Positions 33,891 through 42,122 of a DNA stretch of 64,000 nucleotides are shown here, piece by piece. The notes under the pieces are model-generated. The model did no database searches. It saw only the letters and a list, made by a program, of their open reading frames with translations, and had not been told where the DNA came from. The stretch is from Demequina sp. NBRC 110051 (lineage in GTDB: Bacteria; Actinomycetota; Actinomycetes; Actinomycetales; Demequinaceae), in contig NZ_BBRH01000007.1 of NCBI RefSeq assembly GCF_002090055.1, forward strand, positions 186,001 to 250,000, written 5' to 3'. Position 1 is the first letter of the stretch, and the number at the start of each line of letters is the position of its first letter. The position numbers were made by a program, and so were the translations under genes.

Positions 33891-34187
33891 ATGGACAAGC
33901 CGGCGAACCCATGGCACTTCTTGTGGGCCATGCCTTTGAGCTCCGCTGGTGCGATGTTCGTGTACGCCATTGCTCTGCTGAGCACCGGCTGGGTTTTCGG
34001 TGGGACGCCGCACGACGGTCTTTCCGATCCTCTTGAAACGTTGATGTGGATCGCGGTCGGGTCTGCCGTGTGGATGTACCCGGTGGCCGTCGTGCCGTGG
34101 ACTCGTGCGTGGAAGCCGCGGATCATCGTGGCGTGTGGTCTCACGGTGGTCTTGACGGCCGGCATCTTCGTGTGGCTCAGCGCGTAG
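33891..34187 (+). CDS. small three-helix membrane protein, unknown
   Basis: A 98-residue open frame, MDKPANPWHFLWAMPLSSAG onward, with three hydrophobic segments (about 9-33, 49-68 and 76-96) and a conserved-looking loop HDGLSDPLETLMW between the first two. I do not recognise a family. The G-rich GGGGTAGGGG directly before the ATG is close for a ribosome site, and no promoter is clear. It overlaps no other gene and reads away from the GNAT pseudogene. It could be a genuine small membrane protein; confidence is limited by length. Confidence 0.45.
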   Translation: MDKPANPWHFLWAMPLSSAGAMFVYAIALLSTGWVFGGTPHDGLSDPLETLMWIAVGSAVWMYPVAVVPWTRAWKPRIIVACGLTVVLTAGIFVWLSA

Positions 34188-34270
34188 CGGGTGGCGTGCC
34201 CAACATGTCGTGGGGGGAGTGGCACCGCGCACCGGGCCGCGTCAGGTCGGCAACCACGCTAGGGGCAGAG

Positions 34271-34323
34271 CCTTGCGGCGGAAAGTCTCCATTGCACTGC
34301 CAGGTCGAAGAGACGCCGCAAGG
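34271..34323. terminator. two-part hairpin between convergent genes
   Basis: CCTTGCGGCG (34271-34280) pairs perfectly with CGCCGCAAGG (34314-34323), and an inner GTCTC (34285-34289) with GAGAC (34310-34314). It lies between the small membrane-protein gene and the end of the flippase gene, so a bidirectional terminator is likely. Confidence 0.5.
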
Positions 34324-34362
34324 AGGGTCGAATGTTTCAGGTTGTCCGTCTGCCTACAGCAG

Positions 34363-36843
34363 CTACATCTCACCCTTGCGGTTGAGCCACTGCATGGCCA
34401 CGTATCCCATCGGGATACGGATCCAGTACGTGATGAACCTATAGATCAGCACCACCGGCGTCGCCACCGGCAGCGGAACGCCCGCACCCGTGAGTCCGGC
34501 GATCAGAGAGGCCTCCACGGCTCCCAAACCACCGGGGGTCGGCACCACCGCGCCCACGGCGTTGGACAGGAAGAACAGGATCGTCACGTCGATGATCGCG
34601 AGGTCCTGGCCGAAGGCCTCGAGGGTGCAGTAGAAGGTGCCGACAAAGGCCACGGTCTGCACCAGGTTGCCCGCGAGACCCAGGGCCAGGCGCCATGGCT
34701 GGCCCAGGATCTGCACCAGACGCGGCCATGTCTGGCGCACGGTCGGCATGATCTTGGCGAGGGTCCAGCGCCGCACCTTGGGCACCAGCATGAACGCCGT
34801 GATGACCACCGCCGCGACGCCGATGCCGATGAGCACCGCCGTCGACGGCAGTGCAGCGAGCGTGCCCTCGGAGCCGGTGAACAGCGTCAGGGCCAGGAGT
34901 CCGATCACGGTGACGACCACCGCGGAGACCTGCACCAGCGCGACCGTCGCGACCGCGAGTGGTCCCGCCACGCGCCGGCGCGTCAGCAGGCGCAGGTTCA
35001 GCGCTGCGGGCCCCACGCCAGCGGGCACGGCGACGGCGATGTACCCGGCCGCTACCTGGGTGAACAGTACCCGGCCCCAGGGCAGCCGCACGGGCGAGAA
35101 AGCGAGCATCGCCAGGGCTGCACCCGCATACGTCAGCAGCGACCACGCGAAGGCTCCGACGAGCCACGCGGGGTTCGCGCTCGACAGCGCCCCCAGCACC
35201 TCCTGGGTGTTGAACGTGGTGAGGATGACGGTGCCGATCAGGACGGCGGCGCCGAACAGGATGATGGTGCGCCACCCGAAACGGGCGATGTTCTGCTGCT
35301 CGATCTCGGCATCGGGCACACGCGCCACGATCGCCGCGCGCGTGTCTTTCAGCCGGTCGCCGTGCGCCTTGAGCGCCTTCTGCGTCGAGCGCGGCAGCAC
35401 GATGGACTGGAGCAGGGGCGCGACCTGCTCCACGATGTCCTCGCCCAACGCGCGGAAAGCCGCGTCGACGGCGCGGTCCGATCCCACGATCGCCGCGGTG
35501 GCCGCGAGGACCTGGACGTTGTCGAGTCGCCGGGCGAGCGTCGATGTCGCCACCTCGCCCATGTCCCAGCTGGTGATCCAGACCAGCGGCGTGCCTGTGG
35601 CCTCGCCGTCGCCCACCAGGATCGTGTCGGCCGAGACCTGGCGGTGAGCGACGCCCGCGGCATGGGCCTGGCCGAACTGCGACCAGATCGAGTCGAGCAT
35701 CTCGTCGTCGACCTCGTCGGCGGTCATCTCCGACAGCGCCCGCATGGCGACGGGACGTTGGTAGACCACCAGCATGGTGTCGCGCGCCTGGCTCATGCCC
35801 AGCACGCGCGCGGTCCGCACGCCCGCCGAGCGTGCGGCGTGCGAGACGAGCGCCGTGGATTCGGCCGCGTGGCGCAGGCTCACCTCGGCACGCGGGTCCA
35901 GGCCGCGGAAACGGATGGTCTGCCACCACTTGGAGATGAAGCCGGCCGCGTGCTGGTCGCCGTCGAGCGCGAGCACGATGAGCTGGTGGCCCTCGACGGT
36001 CGTCACCGAGTAGATGCGACCGGAGCGTGTGCGGCCAATCGCCGCGGCGACATCGTCGTGCCCCTCCGGCTCGTACGCGTCGTGATGGTCGGCGCGGACG
36101 ATCCTGCGCGGCTCAAACCCCGCCCGGCGGATGCCGTCGGCGAGCTGCGCGCCATACGCCCGATCGGCCGTCGAGCCCACCGCCCAGCGCAGCACCAGGC
36201 CCGAGGCGCGTCCGATCAACACCACGGTGATCGCCGCAGGCAGCGTCACGATGCCCGAGATGACGCCGACGGCGGCGGCGATCCACACGAACGGCCACGA
36301 GATCGACAGCACCCGGCGCGTGGTGCGCAGCCCCGCGGCCGTCAGCATGGCGGCGACAGCGGCGAGGTAGGCGGGCAGCTGCACCACCATCTCGCCCTCG
36401 GAGGTCCTCACCGACAGCGAGCGAACCAGCTCGTCGGCGCCGAACTCGAGTGTCGTGATCGCGGCGATCACGGTGACGATGAACGCCAGGACGCCAGCGC
36501 CGATGACCTCGAGGATGCGCCGTGGCTCGCGCCTGAAGCCCAGGTCGACGATCACCGCGAGCGGCACAACGATCGTCACGATGCCGGAGAAGAGGTTGAC
36601 GGGCGCGACCAGGAGGCGCTGCAGCACGCGCGCGAAGCCCTGCACATCCTCGGTCAGGCCCTCGGTGGTGGCGGTGCCGTAGGCGCCCAGCAGCAGCACC
36701 AGCACGATCCCGAGCGTCGTGATCGAGGCCGCGATGATGTCCGTGACGCGGTGCACCCGGGTCTCGGGTGCGTCGATGACCGTGACCCCCCGGAGCGGAT
36801 CGTCGCTGGCAGGGGCGTCCTGCGTCGCGTCGCGGTCGGCCAT
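34363..36843 (-). CDS. flippase-like (UPF0104/MprF-type) membrane protein with degenerate kinase-like domain
   Basis: An 826-residue protein. About six membrane helices (about 30-240) lead into a cytoplasmic region of about 240 residues, then a C-terminal membrane domain of about eight helices with the UPF0104 signature TPGGLGAVEASLIAGLTGAGVPL. The C-terminal part resembles the lipid-flippase domain of lysylphosphatidylglycerol synthase. The cytoplasmic region looks like a protein-kinase or APH fold: HRQVSADTILVGDG (H400) and ITSWDMGEVA (D427) mimic HRDxxxxN and DFG, but the catalytic Asp is Gln, so it is probably a pseudokinase. A TAGACT box 7 bases before the ATG suggests a leaderless mRNA. 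Confidence 0.75.
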   Translation of the reverse strand: MADRDATQDAPASDDPLRGVTVIDAPETRVHRVTDIIAASITTLGIVLVLLLGAYGTATTEGLTEDVQGFARVLQRLLVAPVNLFSGIVTIVVPLAVIVDLGFRREPRRILEVIGAGVLAFIVTVIAAITTLEFGADELVRSLSVRTSEGEMVVQLPAYLAAVAAMLTAAGLRTTRRVLSISWPFVWIAAAVGVISGIVTLPAAITVVLIGRASGLVLRWAVGSTADRAYGAQLADGIRRAGFEPRRIVRADHHDAYEPEGHDDVAAAIGRTRSGRIYSVTTVEGHQLIVLALDGDQHAAGFISKWWQTIRFRGLDPRAEVSLRHAAESTALVSHAARSAGVRTARVLGMSQARDTMLVVYQRPVAMRALSEMTADEVDDEMLDSIWSQFGQAHAAGVAHRQVSADTILVGDGEATGTPLVWITSWDMGEVATSTLARRLDNVQVLAATAAIVGSDRAVDAAFRALGEDIVEQVAPLLQSIVLPRSTQKALKAHGDRLKDTRAAIVARVPDAEIEQQNIARFGWRTIILFGAAVLIGTVILTTFNTQEVLGALSSANPAWLVGAFAWSLLTYAGAALAMLAFSPVRLPWGRVLFTQVAAGYIAVAVPAGVGPAALNLRLLTRRRVAGPLAVATVALVQVSAVVVTVIGLLALTLFTGSEGTLAALPSTAVLIGIGVAAVVITAFMLVPKVRRWTLAKIMPTVRQTWPRLVQILGQPWRLALGLAGNLVQTVAFVGTFYCTLEAFGQDLAIIDVTILFFLSNAVGAVVPTPGGLGAVEASLIAGLTGAGVPLPVATPVVLIYRFITYWIRIPMGYVAMQWLNRKGEM

Positions 36844-36850
36844 GGCCTCG

Positions 36851-36856
36851 AGTCTA
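36851..36856 (-). promoter_or_regulatory. leaderless promoter -10 of the flippase-like gene
   Basis: TAGACT on the minus strand ends 7 bases before the ATG at 36843, with no ribosome site between. Confidence 0.5.
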
Positions 36857-36873
36857 GGAGGTGAAATGCCGGT

Positions 36874-37695
36874 TTAGGCGACTCCGAGGGCCTCGAGCCA
36901 CTCGCCCGGCACCAGCTCGGGGCCGATGAAGGACACCGCGTCGAGCGTCCAGTGCGCTGCAATGAGCGGACCGAGCCGTCCGGTGCGATGGAACCAGTAC
37001 GCGAACACCACACCCATCACCATGTTGCCCAGCGCCATCGGCCAGCCTTGATAGAGGTGATACGCGCCCCTGAGCAGGGCCGATGCCGCGATCGCCGCCC
37101 ACGGCGACCACGCCAATTCCTTCAGCCGGGTCACCAGATAGCCGACGGCGATCGTCTCCTCGAGCACCCCCGCGACGGCCGCCGAGAGCAACAGGATGGT
37201 GGCGGCCCACCACGCATCGGGCAGCCCCGACGTGTCGATCCGCACCGTTTGGCCGAGCGCCCGCGACACCGCGTAGAGCGCAAGCCCCGGCAGGCCGATG
37301 CAGGCAGCGAGCGCAAGCCCACGCAGGGCATCGGCCCCCGCCGCCTTCCAACCGCCGGTGAGCCCGAGGACCCGGTGCACCGACCGCCCGCCCATCGACA
37401 GCAGGTAGAACGCCAGCGCGACGGGCATCAAGAGATACGCCTGGCGCACCACCTGAGAGAGCAGGTCCAGGTAGTCGATCTGGGAGCGCGAGGGGTTGAG
37501 AGTCGTGGACTGCTGCCCAATCGCCGGCTCGGCAAGGTAGCGCTCTACCAGCGTGATCGCCGCCGAGATCGCGTAGTAACCCAGCGACAGGCCTAGCACG
37601 ATGACAATCTCGACCTTGAGGCGCCGTCGGCTGGGCACGGCTGTCTGGACGGCCGATGCCGTGGCTGGCTGGGCGGCGTCCGCTGACGTATCCAT
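36874..37695 (-). CDS. CPBP-family intramembrane glutamic protease
   Basis: A 273-residue membrane protein of the CPBP/Abi family. About seven helices are visible, with the paired glutamates in VAGVLEETIAVGYLVTRL and later His residues in GAYHLYQGWPMALGN and LGPLIAAHWTLDAV, matching the EExxxR, FxxxH and HxxxN/D motifs of these proteases and prenyl-protein peptidases. The target is unknown. I prefer the ATG at 37695 to the GTG at 37701: the minus-strand -10 box TAGGGT (37705-37710) would place transcription start close to the ATG, inside the GTG extension. The 14-base motif at 37651-37664 is read as TASA in the cytoplasmic N-terminus. Confidence 0.82.
   Translation of the reverse strand: MDTSADAAQPATASAVQTAVPSRRRLKVEIVIVLGLSLGYYAISAAITLVERYLAEPAIGQQSTTLNPSRSQIDYLDLLSQVVRQAYLLMPVALAFYLLSMGGRSVHRVLGLTGGWKAAGADALRGLALAACIGLPGLALYAVSRALGQTVRIDTSGLPDAWWAATILLLSAAVAGVLEETIAVGYLVTRLKELAWSPWAAIAASALLRGAYHLYQGWPMALGNMVMGVVFAYWFHRTGRLGPLIAAHWTLDAVSFIGPELVPGEWLEALGVA
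37651..37664 (+). repeat. 14-base dispersed motif, copy 7
   Basis: Exact copy near the 5' end of the CPBP protease gene (peptide TASA). A 12/14 copy lies further into the gene at about 37323-37336. Confidence 0.85.
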
Positions 37696-37754
37696 GGTCA
37701 CGCCACCCTAACGAGCGGCACGTTCGCTACGTCACCCCGCCGCGGCACGGGCCG

Positions 37755-37760
37755 TAGTCT
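37755..37760 (+). promoter_or_regulatory. leaderless promoter -10 of the MOSC gene
   Basis: TAGTCT ends 6 bases before the ATG at 37767; no Shine-Dalgarno is present. Confidence 0.62.
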
Positions 37761-37766
37761 CGAGGC

Positions 37767-38450
37767 ATGACTGTGGTGACCGCGATCCGCCGCTATCCGG
37801 TGAAGTCGATGGGCGGCGAGTCCTTGGACCGAGTGGACCTCGACGCGCGCGGGCTGGTGGGCGACCGTGCATGGGCGGTCCGCGACGGTGACTCGCGCCT
37901 GGCTTCCGGCAAGAACACCAAGCGCATGGTGCGCCGCGACGGCGTGTTCGCGTTCAGCGCCGCGACACGGGCCGAGGGCGTCGTGGTCAGCGGGCCCGGC
38001 GGGCGCCACGGGCTGGCCGGCGATCCTGCCGTGGACGCCTGGCTCGCGGACGCGCTCGCGGCCGAGGTGGCGCTCGCTCCCGAGACGGACGTGCCGCACT
38101 TCGACGACGGCGCCGTGTCCCTCGTGGGCACCGCGACGCTCGACTGGTGCGCGCGGGAACTGGGAGCCGACGCGGACGCCCGCCGCCTGCGCGCCAACCT
38201 CGTCGTCGCAACGACGGAGCCGTTCGAGGAGGAGCGATGGGAGGGCGAGGTGCGCATCGGCACCGCGGTGCTGCAGCCTGCCGGGCGGATCGAGCGGTGC
38301 CGCACCATCGACCTGGCCCAGGACGGTGTCACGGACGCGACCCGCTGGTTGCAGCCGCTCGGCAAGTCCCGGGACCTGCGCGTCGCGATCTACCTGGACG
38401 TGGTCACGCCGGGCGCGATCGCGGTCGGGGACCTGGTGACCGCCGGCTGA
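37767..38450 (+). CDS. MOSC-domain protein
   Basis: A 227-residue protein with an N-terminal MOSC beta-barrel part (IRRYPVKSMGGESLDRVDLDARGLVGDRAWAVRD in pieces over about 7-40) and the C-terminal MOSC domain with RLRANLVVATTEPFEEERW, GRIERCRTIDL (conserved Cys about 178) and YLDVVTPGAIAVGDLV. MOSC proteins handle molybdenum cofactor-linked sulfur or N-hydroxylated substrates (YcbX, mARC type). No molybdenum genes are nearby. It converges on purB with a 10-base gap. Confidence 0.83.
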   Translation: MTVVTAIRRYPVKSMGGESLDRVDLDARGLVGDRAWAVRDGDSRLASGKNTKRMVRRDGVFAFSAATRAEGVVVSGPGGRHGLAGDPAVDAWLADALAAEVALAPETDVPHFDDGAVSLVGTATLDWCARELGADADARRLRANLVVATTEPFEEERWEGEVRIGTAVLQPAGRIERCRTIDLAQDGVTDATRWLQPLGKSRDLRVAIYLDVVTPGAIAVGDLVTAG

Positions 38451-38460
38451 GCGAGCCGCC

Positions 38461-39885
38461 CTATGAGAGGTAGTCGGCCACCAACTTCTCCGCGAGCCCC
38501 ACATAGGTGCCGGGCGTGAGCGCGGCCAGGCGCTCCTTCACTTCCGAAGGCAACTCCAACCCGTCGACGAACTCACCAATCGCCGCGGCGTCGATGACGT
38601 GCCCACGCGTGAGGTCCTTGAGGCGCTCGTAGGGGTTCTCCATGCCGGGCACGCCCGCGATGGCGGCCGCACGCATCGCCGACTGAATGGGCTCGGCGAG
38701 CACCTCCCACGACGAATCCAGATCGGCGGCGAGCGCGGCCTCGTTCACGGACAGGGCGCCCAGACCGCGGCGCACGTTGTCGATCGCGAGCAGCGAGTGG
38801 CCGAACGCCACGCCGATGTTGCGCTGCGTGGTCGAGTCGGTGAGGTCGCGCTGGAGGCGCGAGGTGACGAGCGTCGAGGCAAGCGTGTCGAGCAGCGCCG
38901 CGGAGATCTCGAGGTTGGCCTCGGCGTTCTCGAACCGGATCGGGTTGATCTTGTGCGGCATGGCCGACGAGCCGATCGCCCCCGCCACGGCCGCCTGCGC
39001 GAAGTAGCCCAGCGAGATATAGGTCCACACGTCGGTGGCGAGGTTGTGCAGAATGCGACCGAAGCGGGCGACGTCCGCGTACAACTCGGCCTGCCAGTCG
39101 TGGCTCTCGATCTGCGTCGTGAGGGGATTCCAGGTGAGGCCGATGCCCTCCACGAAGGTCCGCGACACGCTCACCCAGTCGGTGCTCGGCACGGCAGCGG
39201 TGTGGGCACCGAACGTTCCGGTCGCGCCGTTGATCTTGCCCAGGTACTCCTGGCCCTCGATGCGACGAAGCTGGCGGCGCAGGCGGTGCGCGAGCACAGC
39301 AAGCTCCTTGCCCAGGGTGGTGGGTGTCGCGGTCTGGCCGTGCGTGCGCGACAGCATGGGGGTGCCGGCCGTCGAGCGGGCGAGGTCGGCGACCTGGGTG
39401 ACCAGGGCATCGGCCGCCGGAAGCCAGGCCTGCTGGACGGCGCCCTTCACCATGAGCGCGTAGGACAGGTTGTTGATGTCCTCGGAGGTGCACGCGAAGT
39501 GGACGAGTTCGGCGAGCGGCGCGAGGCTCGTGCCCTCGATGCGGCGCTTGATGTAGTACTCGATCGCCTTGACGTCGTGGACGGTCACTTTTTCGATCTC
39601 GGCGTGCTCGCGGATGCCGTCGGCGCCGAACTCGGCGGGGATGGTGCGAAGTAACGCGATCTCCTCGACCGTGAGGTCGCGCGTGCCGGGCACGGCGGCG
39701 GTGGCGCACAGGTGGATGAACCACTCGACCTCGACGAACAGGCGCGCACGGTTCAGCGCGGGCTCGCTCAGGTGGTCGACGAGCGGCGCGGCGGCCGAGC
39801 GGTAGCGCCCGTCCAGCGGGGTGAGCGCGATCGCGGGTTGGACGTCGGCGAGGGTCACATACGAGGCGGGGTTCCACTCAGTCAC
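38461..39885 (-). CDS. purB: adenylosuccinate lyase
   Basis: A 474-residue fumarase-superfamily enzyme acting twice in purine synthesis (SAICAR and adenylosuccinate cleavage). It shows ALTPLDGRYRSAAAPLVDHL at the N-terminus, HFACTSEDINNLSYALM, SRTHGQTATPTTLGKE and the catalytic signature loop GSSAMPHKINPIRFENAEAN. Length and motifs match the E. coli-type PurB. The GTG start at 39885 has no ribosome site; AACAAT lies 6 bases upstream and could be a weak leaderless -10. A 13/14 copy of the 14-base motif (39402-39415) is read as ADAL. Confidence 0.95.
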   Translation of the reverse strand: MTEWNPASYVTLADVQPAIALTPLDGRYRSAAAPLVDHLSEPALNRARLFVEVEWFIHLCATAAVPGTRDLTVEEIALLRTIPAEFGADGIREHAEIEKVTVHDVKAIEYYIKRRIEGTSLAPLAELVHFACTSEDINNLSYALMVKGAVQQAWLPAADALVTQVADLARSTAGTPMLSRTHGQTATPTTLGKELAVLAHRLRRQLRRIEGQEYLGKINGATGTFGAHTAAVPSTDWVSVSRTFVEGIGLTWNPLTTQIESHDWQAELYADVARFGRILHNLATDVWTYISLGYFAQAAVAGAIGSSAMPHKINPIRFENAEANLEISAALLDTLASTLVTSRLQRDLTDSTTQRNIGVAFGHSLLAIDNVRRGLGALSVNEAALAADLDSSWEVLAEPIQSAMRAAAIAGVPGMENPYERLKDLTRGHVIDAAAIGEFVDGLELPSEVKERLAALTPGTYVGLAEKLVADYLS

Positions 39886-39946
39886 GCGGCCATTGTTCCA
39901 TGCACAGGCGCGCCCGGGCGGTGGCGCTGTCCACAGCCCACCGGAC

Positions 39947-39960
39947 GGCCGATGCCGTGG
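39947..39960 (+). repeat. 14-base dispersed motif, copy 8
   Basis: Exact copy in the 101-base divergent spacer between purB and the WXG100-like gene, next to a DnaA-box-like CTGTCCACA (39927-39935). Confidence 0.85.
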
Positions 39961-39974
39961 TCGGCTGCCGTCCG

Positions 39975-39980
39975 TAGCGT
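39975..39980 (+). promoter_or_regulatory. leaderless promoter -10 of the WXG100-like gene
   Basis: TAGCGT ends 6 bases before the ATG at 39987. Confidence 0.6.
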
Positions 39981-39986
39981 CGCCCT

Positions 39987-40244
39987 ATGGACGGGGTGAG
40001 CGTGCCGGTGCCGCTGTGGCTTCCGGCGTTCGATATCGAGGCGGCGGCCGATGCCGTGGAGGAGGCTCGTCGTCGGCTCGCTTCGGCCGCTGGGGTCGAG
40101 TGGGTCTCGGCGGCCGCCGACGAGTTCCGCGCCGAGGTGGAGGGGCTGCAGTGGCGGGTCGAGGCGCTCGCGGGGCATATCGAGGAGGCACGGGTGGCGT
40201 GGCGGCTCGCGCAGGATGCGGCGGAACGGGCGGGGCAGTGGTGA
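39987..40244 (+). CDS. WXG100/ESX-like small helical protein
   Basis: An 85-residue protein predicted to be two helices with a turn at about residue 38: AADAVEEARRRLASAAGVEW, then VSAAADEFRAEVEGLQWRVE and a final helical stretch to AERAGQW. The W-x-S turn followed by AADEFR is the pattern of the WXG100 (ESAT-6-like) family, whose members are carried by type VII secretion as helical pairs. It has a leaderless start and is followed after 4 bases by a large protein with a similar helical N-terminus, its likely partner. The 14-base motif at 40046-40059 is read as ADAV. No type VII machinery genes are in the window. Confidence 0.55.
   Translation: MDGVSVPVPLWLPAFDIEAAADAVEEARRRLASAAGVEWVSAAADEFRAEVEGLQWRVEALAGHIEEARVAWRLAQDAAERAGQW
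40046..40059 (+). repeat. 14-base dispersed motif, copy 9
   Basis: Exact copy inside the WXG100-like gene (peptide ADAV), only 99 bases from the previous copy. Confidence 0.85.
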
Positions 40245-40248
40245 GGGC

Positions 40249-41706
40249 ATGAGCGACCCGGTACCCGTAGGCGTGGCGGGCGGTGCCGGCGGGACGCAAG
40301 CCGTGACCGAGGACCTCGAGGCGGCCGCACGCGTGGTGGACGATGCTGCCGCCGCGCTCGACGACGTGGCCACGCGCCTGGCACGCGCCGCGGACCTGCT
40401 CGCGGAGGCGTTGCCGCGCGCGGGGCCGAGCGTGGCCGGCGCGCTCGCCCGGGCGGACGGTGTGATCGGGATGGCACGGTGGGACGTGGGCGGCGCGGGG
40501 GCGCTGTCGCGCGAGGTGGACGACGTCGCCGCGCGCCTGGTGGCGGTGGCGGAGGCGTACGCGCGGGCCGAGGACGCGGCGCGCGGCGGTGTGGGGGTGG
40601 TCGAATCGGTGGGTCGCTTTGTGGGGGATGCGGTCGCGACGGTCGGGTGGCTCGCCCGCGCCCGCGCGCTGGTGGGGTGGCGTGCGTCGGTACCGGGCGC
40701 CGTCGCGGCCGTCGCGGGCGAGGACCCGGTGGGAGCAGCGCTCACGCCCGATGCGCTGCCACCCATGACCGGCTACGTCAATCGCGGCACGGTCGGGGCC
40801 GTCACGGGCACTCTCGACGCCACCGGCCCGCCGTGGCTGCGCCACTACGACCGGATCGTCATTGCCCTGCGGGGGGCCATGACCGGCCTTGAGGCGGTGT
40901 TCGAGGATCGGCTCGCGGGCGCGCAGCCCGCCGGGCCGGCGCACCCCTCGGAGGTTCCTCGCCGCATGGAGGCGCTCGCCACGAGCATCGACTCGCTGAG
41001 CTACGCGGACACGGGCGTCGTGGCGATCGACCAGCTGACCGGCGAGGACAGTCACGACCGCTATGTGGTGACCATCCCCGGCACGTACGACAACTCCGTC
41101 ACCTCTATCAACCCGTTCGATTGGCGCAGCAATCTAGACCTCCAGGACGGCGCGGTCGCCGACTCGCTGCGCTTCACGGTGGACTCCATGGAGGCCATGA
41201 GGATCCCGCGCGACGCCGAGGTGATGCTCGTGGGCCACAGCCAGGGAGGCATGGTGGCGACGGCCCTCGCGGGCCTCGACGGGATCGAGGAGCGCTTCAC
41301 CATCACCGACGTCGTCACGTTCGGCTCACCCGTCGCGGACCTGCCGCACCGTGACGGCGTCACCTACGCGCACGTCGAGGACGTCTCAGACACCGTGCCG
41401 GCCCTCGACAAGGGAGGCCGTGACGAGGCGGCGAACGTCACCACGTGGTCGGGCGACGCGCGCGCGTCAGGCGACCACGCGATCGCCGCGGCGGCCCTGG
41501 GTCCCATCTCGCTGCATGCGATGAGGACGTACCGGGCCACGGCATCGGCCATCGACAAACTCAACGACCCCTCGACCGCCGCCTGGCGAGACGGGGTGCG
41601 CGGATACACGCAGTCGGTGAGCGCGCGGCGAAGAGAGTTTAGGCCGGCGCCGGTAAGTCCTGCTCCCGCCCGGCCGGCGAACGTCAGTCCCGATCGGCGC
41701 CCGTGA
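40249..41706 (+). CDS. probable type VII secreted alpha/beta hydrolase
   Basis: A 485-residue protein without a classical signal peptide. Residues about 15-170 are Ala-rich helices with a W-x-x-G turn (W78 in RWDVGG) and a YxxxE element (Y104-E108, AYARAED), the secretion signature of ESX substrates. Residues about 230-460 form an alpha/beta hydrolase with the serine nucleophile S331 in LVGHSQGGMVA, a likely lipase or esterase. The ATG at 40249 follows the WXG100-like gene by 4 bases. The 14-base motif at 41537-41550 is read as TASA near the C-terminus. The 3' end overlaps the opposing holin-like gene by 23 bases. No immunity gene is evident. Confidence 0.6.
   Translation: MSDPVPVGVAGGAGGTQAVTEDLEAAARVVDDAAAALDDVATRLARAADLLAEALPRAGPSVAGALARADGVIGMARWDVGGAGALSREVDDVAARLVAVAEAYARAEDAARGGVGVVESVGRFVGDAVATVGWLARARALVGWRASVPGAVAAVAGEDPVGAALTPDALPPMTGYVNRGTVGAVTGTLDATGPPWLRHYDRIVIALRGAMTGLEAVFEDRLAGAQPAGPAHPSEVPRRMEALATSIDSLSYADTGVVAIDQLTGEDSHDRYVVTIPGTYDNSVTSINPFDWRSNLDLQDGAVADSLRFTVDSMEAMRIPRDAEVMLVGHSQGGMVATALAGLDGIEERFTITDVVTFGSPVADLPHRDGVTYAHVEDVSDTVPALDKGGRDEAANVTTWSGDARASGDHAIAAAALGPISLHAMRTYRATASAIDKLNDPSTAAWRDGVRGYTQSVSARRREFRPAPVSPAPARPANVSPDRRP
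41537..41550 (-). repeat. 14-base dispersed motif, copy 10
   Basis: Exact copy inside the hydrolase gene (peptide TASA in YRATASAID). Confidence 0.85.
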
Positions 41707-42070
41707 GTCCTCGCACGATGCCCGAGATGATGGTGATGACGAGTGCCGCCACGAGGGTCAGCCAGAATCCGCCCAGCTCGAGCTCGATGCCGTCGAACCA
41801 GGTGGTGATCCACGCGCCGATCCACAGCACAAATGCGTTCACTACCAGCGCGAACAGGCCCAGCGTGAGGATGGTGATGGGCAGCGCGAGGATCTGCAGC
41901 ACGGGCTTCACGGCCATATTCAGCAGGTGCAGGATGATGCCGATGGCTCCGTAGACCAGCGCACGGGTCCACCACTCGCCCTCTCCACCCGTGACGGCGA
42001 CATCGAGGGGCAGCAGCGTCGCGACCCAGACGGCGACGGCCATGGCGAGCACATTCAGCACAAACCTCAT
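41684..42070 (-). CDS. phage-holin-family-4-like membrane protein
   Basis: A 128-residue protein with four hydrophobic segments, starting MRFVLNVLAMAVAVWVATLL and containing HLLNMAVKPVLQILALPITILTLGLFALVVNA in pieces, the pattern of the YvlD/holin_4_2 family. Despite the family name these are chromosomal membrane proteins of unknown role in many actinobacteria; nothing here suggests a prophage. I chose the ATG at 42070, which begins directly with the first membrane helix. It is divergent from the aminotransferase gene. Confidence 0.78.
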   Translation of the reverse strand: MRFVLNVLAMAVAVWVATLLPLDVAVTGGEGEWWTRALVYGAIGIILHLLNMAVKPVLQILALPITILTLGLFALVVNAFVLWIGAWITTWFDGIELELGGFWLTLVAALVITIISGIVRGLTGADRD

Positions 42071-42122
42071 GCGGGCGAGTCTTCCATACGGACCCCAGCC
42101 CGCCACCTGGCACCATGTCCTC

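Noticed and set aside
36121-39625. CGGATGCCGTCGGCG, occurring at about 36128 and 39611, as a second repeat family
   Set aside because: Only two copies, both in coding DNA where Asp/Ala/Gly codons favour it; not distinguishable from chance.
41684-42070. Prophage remnant, because of the holin-family name
   Set aside because: This family is chromosomal in many actinobacteria and no other phage gene is near.
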